Of a stretch of 64,000 nucleotides of DNA, positions 20,301-32,299 are shown one piece after another (position 1 is the stretch's first letter; each line of letters opens with the position of its first letter). Source of the DNA: Rhabditoides inermis. Lineage: Eukaryota; Nematoda; Chromadorea; Rhabditida; Rhabditidae. Both the position numbers and the translations under genes were made by a program. A model generated the notes under the pieces. The model was not told where the DNA came from. It saw nothing but the letters and a program-made list of their open reading frames with translations, and did not search any database. The stretch covers positions 1 to 64,000 of the forward strand of contig CAWZYM010000478.1 of the NCBI GenBank assembly GCA_963966185.1, in the 5' to 3' direction.

Positions 20301-23004
20301 CACAATCCTAGTGCGAGCAGGTCCTCGAGCAGTGGTGAGAGCGTCGAGCAGACAGCGCACAAACACACCGTACCGGAACGAGCCGATAAAAAAGAAGGCT
20401 GCAAGCAACACTCATTCCATGCCCTCACACCATACACGCCGTCCCCGGTCCCGCACTCACACGAGTGCAGGGTGGCCATGAGTCGAGACGTGTCTCCACC
20501 CAGCCTCTCCAGCTGGTTCCTGCTCGGCTCGGCCACCAGGTTCACCATAGCCGCCTCCAGACTGCGCAGTGACGGCGGCAAGCCACGCAGACACTGACAC
20601 GCACACAATTCATTAGCGAACACAATGCGCAAATTATCTTGTTCTATCGCATCGCCTCACCTGCTCGATGTAGCACCAGTCTTGTGTGAGCAGGCAGTCG
20701 ATCAACCCACGCTGCATACGCAGCGGGCACGGAGAGAGCACGCGAGCAGACAGCTCCAACCAGCGACACATCTACAAACATGCACTTGTACTGTGCCTAT
20801 CCACCGTATATGTAATCATTCGAAACTACCACAGTTGCAAAATACATTGTGTTAAGTCTTCGCACGCACCTTGCCACATTGTGCATCATCAAACGGCGCC
20901 TTCTTCTTCTTCTGCTTCTTATCGTTGTTGTTCCAATCATCGTCGTCATCTTTCTTATTCTTCGGAAAGTATTTCTTGCAGAGACTGCTAGGATGGAACC
21001 AACTGCAACAAAATGCATTACAAGATTCAAAAAGCGTTCAATTCGTACCCGATGATCCTCTCTCTGTGCACGGGAATGTTGAAGTGTAGCGACTCGACGA
21101 CTCGCGAGTACTCGACGGGGGACAGGCGCGACGACGCCTCTTCGACTACCTGCAAAGCAAACAACTCTGCCAGTGAGGCAATGGATGGATAAAACGCACC
21201 TCCCACATGCTCTGCTTGCGCTCCGTGCACACTTCTTCCAGCAGATCGGGAATACCTTGAAGCAGTCTGAAAAGATATTGTTTTCACGAAACACGCAGCC
21301 TACAGTACATCATAGCATCAAACTGTGTAATAAAAAAATTCAACTCACTTCTTGAGCTGTTCCTCCGACAGCCGCAGTTCGCCGCTCAGGCCAAACAAGT
21401 GGTTCATGTTCGCTGAAATCAAGTAGTCAATCCTTATTCTCATTCAGCATTTCAATCGTACATGTTCTTTTAATACAGCAACATCATGTACATGTGCCCA
21501 CCATAAAGATCTGCCTAATTAAGCATTCAACACCTGCAATACATGCTACAAATGTTAAATCCATATACATCATACATCACTTGCATGTACAAGAGTGCAA
21601 CCGACCATATAGATCTGCCTGGACAGCCTCGTCGAGTGCGGCGGCCAGCGTCTCCGGGCTGGTGTCGTTCATCTCGCGCACCCGACTCCACGCACTATTG
21701 CCCAGCACACGGCGGATGCCCGCCTACAGAAACAATACATAACATATCAACGCGACGGAAACGAGCCGAGTACCGAACAACCCGACTCTTACGATAAACA
21801 ATAGTATATCGCCTCACCTCATTCATCTTCTCCTCGTCTCCAGACTCGAACGCGGCTTTCTCGTTGCTGATCAGATCCACCATTCTACAAATAACAATTT
21901 GTAACAACTAGAGGAGATGTAAAAGTATACGTGGTGAAAATATGTACGAGAATCGTGATTTCAACCACGTGCTGACCTCTTGACGTCACCGTGGGTGTCC
22001 CACCCAGCCGTCTGCACATCCTCAGCCACCTCCAGCAAAACAGACAGCTCCGCACGCGGATCAATCTCCTGAAACAAAAATAGAACAAGAACTGCACAGA
22101 CCAGAGAAATTTGAGTAAAATCCATACATTCCCAGAGGTATAATTTTTTTAATGATAAACACAATGGTAGAAGAGGTTACCTTGCTGAAAAGTATCTCCT
22201 TGGGAAGCAGCTCCAGAGTGTGGCGAGGGAGGCAACCAGACTGTAGACAAACCAGCATCCAACACGGGAGCAGAGAGCAAGCAACGTTCTGAAACACTTC
22301 CAAATTACGACTTCTAATCAAATATTCTACATTTTCATTAAGAAATATGTATTACCAATATAATAATATACCAATATAATAATATAATATAGGATTACGA
22401 ACCTTGCACAGATGAGCTTTCTCGTCGACTGCGTCGGCGCAATCGAGAGCAGTGAAGGAGACGAACTCGTGGGGCCACTCGGCCAGAGACGCCATCCTCG
22501 CGTATAGCTCCGACAGAGACACGTTCAGCGCATCTACAATCGGTTTGTTCTCAATTACATTGAAACAAATTAACAGAAAAAACTCACCAATCGCTTGTCG
22601 GACAACAGGATCGACGAGGATAGTGGCCGTCTCGATGAGACGCCGCGCGAGACGTGCACGAATATCTGATAGAAAAGATATCAAACATGTTATAAAACAT
22701 TATTCTTCTAAATCGAAAACACAACAACGATTTCTAGAATGTATCTCCACAGACGAGACGACCATATCCACATTTCCGGTCCGGAACATATTTGAATACG
22801 CGGAAATCTCATCGTGCCCCTCATCATCGGATTACCATCATCGGATTCAGGAGTAATCTGGATCGGTCTTGAACAACGGCTTGTGAAGACGAAGTCGGCG
22901 GGCGAAGGAACCGGTGTTGTGACGATGAGCGGTTTTAGTCCTCCAGCGCCGCCATCTTTCTTATTCACCTGTGACTTCTTCTTATTCTTTCCTTTGTGAC
23001 CCAT
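17315..23004 (-). CDS. Large multi-exon protein with acidic C-terminal half, family not recognised
   Basis: About 25 exons on the minus strand build a protein of roughly 1,000 residues. It starts MGHKGKNKKKSQVNKKDGG at 23004 with a lysine-rich head. An alpha-helical region follows, with the segments DIRARLARRLIETATILVDP, LPRHTLELLPKEILFSK, GIRRVLGNSAWSRVREMND, LRLSEEQLKKLLQGIPDLLE and CLRGLPPSLRSLEAAMVNLV. Next come VVTSALGQYARPEKTMVGPP, SPADFDAIWQVAAVFPDTVE and SSFPYSALGKVNGKWLVEAW. The last third (17315 to about 19110) is very rich in Glu, Asp, Lys and Val, and ends SLNDMFDSLVETHQEK then GSGDAGAVNS with a stop at 17315. A short KKDDDDWNNNDKKQKKK stretch (about 20900-20960) may act as a nuclear signal. 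I do not recognise the family; the pattern fits a nuclear scaffold, which is inference only. A decayed copy of its 5' half lies at 5130-6610. Confidence 0.7.
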
Positions 23005-23289
23005 CTGAAATCAACAATTATCAACGAGTATGAAACTAATACAATAAATCCGTTAAAACGAAAAACAAAAAAAAAACATTATTGCGAAATGAACTTGAAA
23101 GTGAGAAATACCGGTTGTGAGCAATAAGCACTATCATAAAACGCGGTAAATTTGAAAAAAAAAAGATTTGAAAAAAGACATCAGGCGCGTCGTATATGTG
23201 TGTAGAACTGAGAACCGTAGGGATAATCAAAAAAAAATATTTTTAGTGTGTCGGATAGGTCAGGGAGGTAAATTGGTCTTACTAAAGTC

Positions 23290-23400
23290 CGACAGCTCGT
23301 AAGACGTGACCGAAGGACGAGACGAGACAAGGATGAGACGACAACGCACGACCTGCTCTGGGCAGGTTAGGTCAACAAAAAGCGTAGAGTATAGTCATAG
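23290..23400 (-). promoter_or_regulatory. Conserved upstream block of the large gene
   Basis: About 300-400 bp upstream of the start at 23004, the sequence CAGCTCGTAAGAC, then GCACGACCTGCTCTGGGCAG, then GCGTAGAGTATA is kept almost unchanged in the decayed copy at about 6510-6610, although the sequence between has drifted. ACCTGC-TCTGG-GCAGGT can form a small hairpin. It is a candidate promoter element or a small transcribed structure; no specific factor site is recognised. Confidence 0.4.
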
Positions 23401-23685
23401 AAAATCTAAGAGAGAAGCGTATTTTTCTCTTTCCTCCTCTCTCACTCTCTCTCTCTCTTTCAACAAAAAATTTATCGATGAAAAGTTTTCAGAAAATTAT
23501 TCGCAAACGATAAGATTCGCCACAAAGCTTTGATTGTTTTGATTGTTTTTTTTATTGTTTTGCAAGAAACTTTCCCAGTCCTCACTAAATGCAAGAAAAA
23601 CGATCAACGAACTTTCTTAGAATGTGAATGGCTTCATAGAAAAACAACTAAACCTCTAAGATATCTCACTCTCGCCTCAGATACA

Positions 23686-24442
23686 AGTGAAGTAACTGAT
23701 GGTGCGCGATGATTGTGAGATTATGTTGATGTTATTATGTTGTTGTTGCGAAGGCTCGGTGGAAGAGCCGAGGGAGAGAGAGTGGAGTCAATAAACTACT
23801 AAGCCATTGTGCGGTTGATTCGACTCTTCTCAACTATCTTTCCTCTTTGGGTTTCCTCAACAAGAGTAGTGCCATAGATGCGTTATGTCATAGATACATG
23901 ATAAGTGAAGTAACTGATGATGCGCGATGATTGTGAGAGTATGTTGATGTTTTATGTTGTTGTTGCGAAGGCTCGGTGGAAGAGCCGAGGGAGAGAGATT
24001 TGAGTCAATAAACTACTAAGCCATTGTGCGGTTGATTCGACTCTTCTCAACTATCTTTCAGTGAAGTAACTGATGGTGCGCGATGATTGTGAGATTATGT
24101 TGATGTTATTATGTTGTTGTTGCGAAGGCTCGGTGGAAGAGCCGAGGGAGAGAGAGAGGAGTCAATAAACTACTAAGCCATTGTGCGGTTGATTCGACTC
24201 TTCTCAACTATCTTTCCTCTTTGGGTTTCCTCAACAAGAGTAGTGCCATAGATGCGTTATGTCATAGATACATGATTGGTAGCCAGCGAGTGGTTTCTTG
24301 TTTAAGAGTTTACCACCCCTTTCTCTCTCTCGTCTTTTTTCCTTTTTTCCTCCCTCGGCTCTTCCACCGAGCCTTCGCAACAACAACATAATAACATCAA
24401 CATAATCTCACAATCATCGCGCATCATCAGTTACTTCACTTA
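23686..24442. repeat. Tandem direct repeats closed by an inverted copy
   Basis: A unit beginning AGTGAAGTAACTGATG occurs three times in direct orientation (about 23686, 23905 and 24060). It continues through a GGCTCGGTGGAAGAGCC hairpin and AATAAACTACTAAGCCATTG. Units 1 and 3 are about 215 bp and unit 2 is about 155 bp. The first 90 bp then appear once in inverted orientation at 24351-24442. The whole can fold back on itself. It may be a nested set of termini from a foldback or LTR-type element; no coding sequence was recognised in it. Confidence 0.75.
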
Positions 24443-24652
24443 CATAAGAAAGTGATAGGTTCATTAGCAAAATGAAAACATGTTCAATAACAAATTCAAA
24501 GAAATCTCGAATGTCGTTATCATTATAATATTTCACAAAAATATGTACATTTATGAAAATCGCGTCAAACTGCTGAAACTATACAAAATGAAAATGAGTT
24601 GGAATGAAAAGCAGCATGAGTGTGTCGATCGATGAGTTTGACGAGACTCCTT

Positions 24653-27545
24653 TCAGATACCCATTCCAAATTGCGGCTGTTGAGACGACTGTTGTGGCGG
24701 CTGCGTTGGAGACGGATTCGCCTGACACATACACTTGTCATTTCCTGTTCTCTCGCTCTTCTCTTCCCTTCCCGTTCACCTTGGGCATCCGATCGAGAAG
24801 CGGCTTGAGCTGTTCCTTCTCGTCAAATGTCTTCCACACTCGGTACAGCGACATCAGCTGCTGCACTATCTCGTTCACCTGAACACTACACATTGTTGAA
24901 ATCATTTCCAGAGCATATCCCCTTATCTGGATCCCTGACTAGTTATTACTACTTAAGAAACAAAGGATAAACAACCTAGTTTCGTACTAGGAGGATCTAG
25001 GCTAGCCTATCACTCTCACAAATACCTACACGAAACATTCGATCGCAATCAATCTTTTCTACACGCACCTTCTCAAAATCCACGGCCATCTCACTCATCC
25101 AGTTGCGAATGTCCTTCTCCCGGTTGAGAAGCAGGGCGGCCAGCATTATACATGCTGCAATAGTAGAGTAGCAGACAGACTCTCACCTAGGACAATCACT
25201 TCCGGCGAGGGAGAGGGAGAGGGAGAGGGAGAGGGAGAGGGAGAGGGAGAGCTCAGGCAAAGTCGCGAGCGCCCCGCGGGATTCCACGGTTTTTCGCGGC
25301 GCCCTCGCGTAACCCGCGGGCCTCCCGAAAGTTGGCGGTACCGCGCGGGTATCCCGCGGGAGGCGCGAAATGCAGATTGAACCCGGCGGGAAGGTTTCTG
25401 TTTTCGGGGATCCCGCGGGGCTTTCGAGGAAGTCCCGAACAATGTAACGGCGTCCTTTTCACGTTTAAATTTTGCGAACGCGGAAGTTCTGCGATTTCAT
25501 TCATTTCATGTTTGTATTGTTTATTTTGAAAATATTTGTTATTTTGTAGGTTTGTTGTATGTATATGGTGATCCGAGCACGCGGAGTGCTCCCGGCTGGC
25601 AGCAGTAGGCTAGTACGATACGAGAACATATGGAAGGTGCGTGCATGATAAGTTCGAAGTTCGAATCTTGTTACGTATAGCATTATTCTTATTAAGATGC
25701 TGTCATCCTGACCTACTGGAATGAAAGGAGGCGGGGCGCATCGCGCTCGCCTCCCCGCCTCGTCCGCCAAGATCGCCTGAGGCTGACAAATAGCCCGCTG
25801 TACTCTCCAAAGGAGTGTTCCGGAGAAGGGAGAACTGGGAAACAGACACTGCTCGTCGACGACGTGGACACGTAGAGGACTGTCGTCCAGTTCATACTCG
25901 TCAAGGTGTGTGTTGAAAAGAACTTGTTTTTCGTACATCACTTTATGTTTCAGGGAAAGTACGCTACTGCCGGAAGGAGGCGGAGTGCAAATATTCTCGG
26001 CCGATGCCGACCATTTCGCGCAGATCGAGAGAAGGTACACGAGGAGAAGGTTGGTGGATGAAGGAGTGATATGAATCACGATCAATCTCTCCAGCACAAG
26101 TCTGACTGCATTCTTCTTCTCGCCGCGCACCTGTCGAATGCTTCAAGGTGAAGCAGTTACGCCTCAAGGAGCTCGTGCTGCACCTCATACAGGTAATGAT
26201 TTGTCCATATAGATTGATATTGAGTGATTGGTGTTCAGGTCAACTTCGAGTCGAGCAGCAGGAGGAGTGCCAGTATCAAGCCCGCCATTTTCGATCCAAG
26301 CTCAAGAACAAGTCTTCGCCACCTCTCCAAATACTGTTACTTTGTGGTGCATGGATGTGTTACTTGTTTGTCGCGAATGAAATATGTTATCTATATGGTC
26401 GTTGGTGTATTTGAATAAAAAAAATACAGGAGAGAACACAACAAAGAAGTGCCGGATCAGTAGGCTGATAATGCTCTGCGCGGTTCCCGCGGGACTGTTT
26501 CGCGGTTTACGCGGGAATCCCGCGCGAACCGCGCAGTTCTCGGGGCTCCCGCGGGGCGATCTCGCACCGCCCCGCGTTGTACCAGAGCGGACCGCGCATT
26601 CATCCCGCGGGAGCCGCCGATTCACCGCGCGGGGACCGCGAGGTTTGTCTTAGAGGGAGAGGGAGAGGGAGAGGGAGAGGGAGAGGGAGAGGGAGAGGGA
26701 GAGGGAGAGGGAGAGGGAGAGGGAGAGGGAGAGAGAGAGATTAGATGTACCAACCGATGGAAATCATGTGCGGCGGGTAGAGAAGCGAGACGTCGCATCG
26801 CAGAGAATCATTACACACCTAAACAAGATGGTACTATTATTTCCTATAGCATTCGCAGATCCTATCGACATCATCTGATCACCCATTTCATATACATGTG
26901 GCTTGGAACGCCAAATGTATATGGAACAGTCGAGTCCCCATTGCCCATCCGTCTCCCTGCCTCACCTTCCATGCCTGCGCCTCCAGCTCCGGCAGATCTT
27001 TGATCGACGGATCCTTGCCGAGGTCCTGCAATCACTCCGCCTAGTATTCCCGAAATCCACTTCGTACCGCAACCAATGAATTGTCGTTCTATTCCAGAAA
27101 TAAGTCGCATACTGTGGGGTGAGATCGCACATAGAGTGCAAAACAAGATTTGGAAACATTTAAATTTCGAGCAAGAAGTATTATCGCTGTGGCGCAGGCA
27201 GCATTCCATCCCTCCCTTGTCACCTGCATCATGTGTGTGAGCGGTCTGTACGGGTGGAAGACGACGAGGCAGCAGTCGAGTATCTCCAGCAGAATGAACT
27301 CGGCCTCGTGGATGTAGCCAACGCGCATCGAAGGCTGCTCCACACCCACGTTCAGCTTCTTCACTGAACAGAGAAGATGTGATCAGGGGGAGAGGGAAGA
27401 GAGGAGAGGGAGAGAGGGAGAGAGAAGAGAGAGAAGAGAGAGAAGAGGGAGAAGAGAGAGAAGAAAGAGAAGAGAGAGAAGAGAGAGAAGAGAAGGAAGA
27501 AAGATGAGAGAGGGAAGAGAGGGGAGAGGGGAGAGGGGAGAGAGA

Positions 27546-27595
<50 letters not shown>

Positions 27596-27722
27596 CACGT
27601 GTGGACGATACGCTCGTCATTAGCTTGCTGGTGCTCATCATTCCATGCTCCTCCACCTGCAACGACAACGTTCATACAATGCACTACTAACGAATCATCG
27701 TTCACCATATTAACTCATATTC

Positions 27723-27789
<67 letters not shown>

Positions 27790-28285
27790 TCTCACCTTGC
27801 TGGCGAGGAATATGCAGGTGGGTGCGAGGAGGAACGGATCCATGTCTTTGAAGGAGCGGCGCGCGTAAAAGCGCTTGAAGTACACACATGCCGTGGCAAT
27901 CACCTGAACAACAGAAGACCGTCATCATCCCTTTCTACTTTCTGTACACAACATGCAGAGTAAGTGAGGAACTACCCTCTCCTCTCACCTGCATCCTCGT
28001 CTTTGCCTGGTTCTGCGAAGTGTCAGTGGCGATCGTCTGGATGACTGCAGCACACATCATATTCACATGACCATGTCCTTCTCGCACTCACAGTTGCAGA
28101 AAAATATCATGAGCTTCTGGTACTCGTCATCCGAGTAGATGCGCAGGTCATCCGCTCGCTGTCGCAGAAGGTCCGCCTTCTCCAACATCCACTGTTCACT
28201 GCAATCAATATCTATATATGATCTATTCCTATCGATAACCAATCAATACTCACTAGTGCGAGCTCTGCCAGAAGTTGCCAGCCAT
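24653..28285 (-). CDS. cic-1: Cyclin C (CDK8 module of Mediator)
   Basis: Cyclin C activates CDK8 in the kinase module of the Mediator complex in the nucleus. The minus-strand exons give MAGNFWQSSHYEQWMLEKAD (start 28285), IYSDDEYQKLMIFFCN, IQTIATDTSQNQAKTRMQ, VIATACVYFKRFYARRSFKD with PFLLAPTCIFLASK (about 27797-27903), VEEHGMMSTSKLMTSVSST, GYIHEAEFILLEILDCCLVV with FHPYRPLTHMMQ, DLGKDPSIKDLPELEAQAWK, CNDSLRCDVSLLYPPHMISI, LAALLLNREKDIRNWMSEMA, and VNEIVQQLMSLYRVWKTFDE. A last exon, rich in Pro and Gln, ends QPQFGMGI with a stop at 24653. Both cyclin boxes are complete and the protein has the usual length of about 300 residues. The intron between about 25160 and 26745 is expanded by a GC-rich element with GGGAGA arrays. 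Fragments of this gene are at 1091-1367 and 15000-15286. Confidence 0.93.
25205..26740. mobile_element. GC-rich palindromic element in a cyclin C intron, with gene-like exons
   Basis: Both ends carry (GGGAGA)n arrays (25205-25250 and 26655-26735). Inside these are GC-rich blocks full of CCGCGGG-type palindromes (about 25262-25470 and 26478-26645). Between them is AT-richer sequence with plus-strand exon-like pieces bordered by splice-like signals: one ending ..GTCAAG/GTGTGTG near 25906, one after TTTATGTTTCAG near 25955 (STLLPEGGGVQIFSADADHF), one with CFKVKQLRLKELVLHLIQ ending at 26190 before GTAATG, and one with VNFESSSRRSASIKPAIFDP after GTTCAG near 26238. The source gene is not recognised. 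The arrangement suggests a transposon that captured part of a host gene, but a true terminal repeat and target duplication were not established. Confidence 0.45.
27385..27598. repeat. GA-rich array in a cyclin C intron
   Basis: An irregular GAGAGAGAAGAG array ends in pure GA just before the exon at 27599-27656. On the cyclin C coding strand it is a long CT tract directly after that exon's donor. A CT and CA tract on the plus strand lies in the next intron at about 27722-27790. Confidence 0.9.
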
Positions 28286-28769
28286 GTCGACTGTAACTTT
28301 CCCGAACGATTATCGATTTCGTCTTACTTTTTCAATCACAACATCTACTAAAACGTAACCATGATCACCGATACTTTGCAAGAGACCATTGCTGCACGAA
28401 TACCTAAACACTGAATATATTCCATCGCATATAGTACGAATGAATTCTTCCATTTCAAAACAACATGACGAAAATTTTGTTTTAAATATTTATTGATTAT
28501 CCAGATAAAATACAACATACAACACTGAAATATTGTGTACATCAATTCACGTCAATAGCATACGACAGTGATATCGGGTTTCGGAACCTCGCATGGTGGT
28601 GTGGTAGAAAGCTTGGAGCATAACAATCTGGAGATCCAGTTATGAAATGTTAAATCAAAGTGAGTTCGTATAGAAGAGATGGTTGAGCTAGTTATTCACA
28701 AACACTAGATGCTATGGTTGATAATCTAGTAGAGGGGCACGCTATACGGAGAGCAGACACAGGCCGCTC

Positions 28770-30510
28770 CTAGAAGGTGGGCGGTCCGACGGGGTCAGTG
28801 GGCGTCTTCCTGTCCGTCAGCAGAGGCACGGCAGCGCTCTCGAAGAACACCTCAACACAAAGCTAACCAACCACCACCACAAGGCAAAGCGTACCTCGTG
28901 AGAGTACTTGCTCCACACAGTCTGCAGCTTCTCGAACACAGCCGGACGACGGTGCAGCATGTGGTTCAGCTCCCACATCAGCGGCTCCACCTCGTTAGGC
29001 GCCCAGCCAGAGTACTTGTGAAGCACCGGAGTCCTGAAAACAGGTGGCTAGTATCAGTTTCTCCAAACACGCCATCCCTTCACTCACCACTCGGCATCGA
29101 TGCCGTTCTTCATGCGAAGGGCGAGAAGGAATGCAGCGGCAGCCATGCGAGACTCAGACACCGGCACGAACTCATAAAACATGAGCGAAGTCTCCATCAC
29201 GTAGCGAGACAGCGTCAGCAGAGCCATGTCCGCGTGCGTCACCTATGTCAGTGCTCGTCATAGACAATCGAATCACATCAACAAGAAAGGATTGCTCCAG
29301 GAGGTACCTATTTCGATTATCTAAGAGTCATAGTAGACAATCCCACACAGGCGGAGAGTCTTTGTTAGCTCTACTTTACACTAACCCTGTCCCTTACTCA
29401 CCTTGGCGTACCTCCTGAGGTACCTATACGAAAGAGGGCATCCGAGATCGAATCCGACGACGGAGAGCATCTTCCTCTCCATCTCCATCATGGCTTCACG
29501 GGAGAACGTATCCTCGCAGATGAACAGGAAGTCATCGATCAGAGGCGGTTGGCGCTCGTCGAACTTGGCCGCGATGAAGATGGCCGCCGAAGCGATCAGC
29601 TGCAGGTCGTCGCGCTAAAACAAGAATTAAATTAGAAGATCCAGACCAGACCTGCTCACCTTGACTCCCTCAGTCTTTCCGAGATAGAGATCAACAAGCT
29701 TAACAGCGAGGTAGAGAGTCTCGTGATTGAGCTCGAAACTCTCCTGTACCTCCACCATCCAGTCAGCAAGAACCGCTCGCATCTCGCGAGAAAGGTTCGC
29801 ATGGCGGGGAAGGTAGTCACCCACCGCGAACTGCACCTATAAATGAAACTATTCGTAATTATCCAGAAACACCTGCCAACATACCTCGCGAGACCTGTAA
29901 TAACGGAAGATGTCGCACGCGAACTGGGGCACGTTGAAAGGGTCATCCTTGTTCTCTGCATCGTAGTCGAAAGAGGGGCACGGGTCAAAGGAGTCGTTTT
30001 GGGGACGCACCTCTGCCACAATCATAACAGAGTCATCAGACCTGCAACAACCGATTATAATCACTGATGAACATGTCTAGATAAAGGTCAATCAATACTG
30101 CGTCGGTCACGGAACAACATGTGCAACTCTATATCGCTATATCCAGGAATTACCTGAAGATAAAGATGATATTTTAAAATAAACACACGATTTGGCGTCC
30201 TCTGGGATAGCTTCAAGGTTCTCAGTGGCAGAGTTGGTGCGACGAGAAGGTCCGCGCTTGGCAACCGGTTTCTGCTGGATCTGCTTCTTGGACGAGTCTA
30301 TCAGAACGTTCGAGATGGCCTAAACATTTAAATCGTGAAATTTAAAAAGGCTATAAGACAACCCACATTGCTGAGTTCGCAGAGGGCGGCCCTCTTGGCC
30401 TTGGGCTCTCCGGCAGTCTCTGTATGCTTAGACTGGCGCTTTGCAGGTCCGTCACCGGTCTTGCCGGCAGGGGCTTGCTGAACGTTAGCGTTGCGGCTTC
30501 GCAGCATCAT
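28770..30510 (-). CDS. cyb-3: Cyclin B3
   Basis: Full-length B3-type mitotic cyclin, which activates CDK1 and is destroyed in mitosis. Exon 1 starts MMLRSRNANVQQAPAGKTGD at 30510 and is rich in basic residues. The next exon reads SNVLIDSSKKQIQQKPVAKR. A linker exon with MIVAEVRPQND precedes the first cyclin box (VQFAVGDYLPRHANLSREMR, VEVQESFELNHETLYLAVKL). Then come RDDLQLIASAAIFIAAKFDE, THADMALLTLSRYVMETSLM and LHKYSGWAPNEVEPLMWELN, and a final exon ending PVGPPTF at 28770. FELNHETLYLAVKL identifies the B3 class. Cyclin C starts 485 bp downstream on the same strand, which may reflect an operon, but no trans-splice signal was confirmed. A second copy lacking exon 1 lies at 1856-3398 and a third partial copy at 3550-4165. 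Confidence 0.93.
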
Positions 30511-30514
30511 AGTC

Positions 30515-31300
30515 GTTGTGCTAAAGAGTGCAAATTACAACCGAATATTAAGGCAAGAATGGCGAAGCGATGAACGGTCGTTGTTTTCCGGATAAGCATC
30601 GGTTTGTTTGCAAAGAAATAACAAAAATACATGAAAAAGCGGCTAGAACACAGTGCACGGGGGAAGCACAGCAAGCTCACTATACACATTTAGCAACTGA
30701 CCACGAGAATAGGCAGTTTTCTTACGTCGAAACAGGTAGATCAGTCAAGCCCGCCAAAATATCAGTCCTGATCAGTCGGCGGGAGGACGCCTGTTTTGAA
30801 TTTTGTCATAAGCAGATAAAAACACGCAACGCGAGCGCGACGCGTGTGTCGTTGGGGCGCGCATATTCGTAAATATGCTGAACGTCGTAGCAGTCTCGTT
30901 CTCGTATCTCGTTCTCGTATGAAAGATTGTAAAAGAAAAAGAAAATCCGAAAGAGAATGTGTTTGAGAGAAAATTATTATTTTCTGACACACAATTTTTT
31001 CTCCTTATCTCGATATTGATTTTGTCTGATTCTATAACTACCTGTAATCATGATTGATACTGAGATAGAAAATGTTGAAGATGGACGAGCTATACATCCG
31101 AGATATCAGAGAATTCGTGGTGCGAACACCTGAAGCCCTCGGATTTCATCTTCTTCAATCATGAATCATGATCATAAAAATAAAGGAAACAATAAAAACA
31201 CAGAATATAGTATACATGAAAAACTTCATTCAACAAACAATATGTAACAAAACAAAATAGAAATAACAAGTATACACATTTACAACGACGGCTACTCGTT
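30515..31300. other. Intergenic region upstream of cyclin B3
   Basis: AT-rich sequence between the cyclin B3 start and the end of the next minus-strand gene. It should contain the cyclin B3 promoter, but no specific motif stands out. The overlapping ORFs at 30507-30992 show no exon-like structure or known family. Confidence 0.5.
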
Positions 31301-31303
31301 TGT

Positions 31304-32295
31304 CTAAGTGCTGAACGAACTGAGAAAAGATGAGAGGCTGTTGTCGGCACTAGACTCCTCCATCGCCAGCATTCGCGCCAGTTGCGACTGCTTCTTGTTG
31401 CTACCCTTCTTCTTTGCTTTGCTGAAATAACACTGTAAGCATTAACAAATACATGAAGAACGCACCCTTCGAATCCGCCTATTTTTTTGGTAGCTGGTGT
31501 GGATAGTGATAACGCGGGAGAGGAGACCTCTCGCGCTTTGAAGGGCGTCGATGCAGCACATGGTAGCCCGGCCGACAGCGGAGCTCAAGAACACATTGAA
31601 ATGTTGCCAATAAATACAGTGTGATACCTGATGAGATCGAAGAATCCAGATCGGTAGCCACGGCGCTCTCATTAGTCACAGAAGAACACATCAAAGAATC
31701 GTCAGCAATCAACTGCTAAACGAAAACACAGTTAAAATTGATGAAACTTCTACAGAATTTGCTTACACTGACATCTCCCATCCGTCCACACTGATGCCGT
31801 TGGCCACAACCTTTACACACAGCAAACAAAGGAACTCTTTTCCTGAATTATGAATAAAATGTAAATTGAGAACATATATCACATCACAAACCCCTGAATA
31901 TCCTTTCCAAGAACCAATGAGAATCTGCGCCCCTTCAGAAACGATATTCCGCAATAGGAACACGCGTCGCGGACACCATCCGATCCTTCATTCCGGATAT
32001 CCTTTCCCTGAAATCCTACATCGATAGATCGTTATCACATGCGCGATCTATGGTGTGCATTCCCTACCCCAAAAACAATCCCGCTCCCGAATCCAGTTCA
32101 GTCAACAAAGAAAGTCACCTTCATCCGTCGAGAACGATAACTCCACGTTGCAGCAAGAGATAAGGGAATACCGCTTCGCAAAGCCCAATCAGCAGACCGT
32201 CGTAGTTTTTGAGAAGTACAAAGTTCCGAATCCTTTTTGACCTTGAGGCGGTCTTCATCTTCCGATTCTGCATCCGCGTAATACGTAAACCACAT
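31304..32295 (-). CDS. C18orf21-like (UPF0711) zinc-ribbon protein, putative RNase MRP-associated
   Basis: Five exons encode about 225 residues: MWFTYYADAESEDEDRLKVK (start 32295); GSDGVRDACSYCGISFLKGR; RVPLFAVCKGCGQRHQCGRM; LIADDSLMCSSVTNESAVAT; and a Ser/Pro and Lys-rich C-terminus ending QSQLARMLAMEESS, LSSFLSSFST and a stop at 31304. Two CxxC pairs (CSYC and CKGC) form a likely zinc ribbon, as in the Rpp21/SNM1 group. The order of zinc pairs, a TP-rich linker and a KKxxxQLxxML...FLSSL-like tail matches the vertebrate C18orf21 family, which has been linked to RNase MRP. That assignment is by eye from pattern. The acceptor-like CGTAG just before the ATG may be a trans-splice site. Confidence 0.6.
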
Positions 32296-32299
32296 CTAC

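Noticed and set aside
23686..24442. CRISPR-like array
   Set aside because: Repeat units are about 155-215 bp with no spacers, in a eukaryotic genome.
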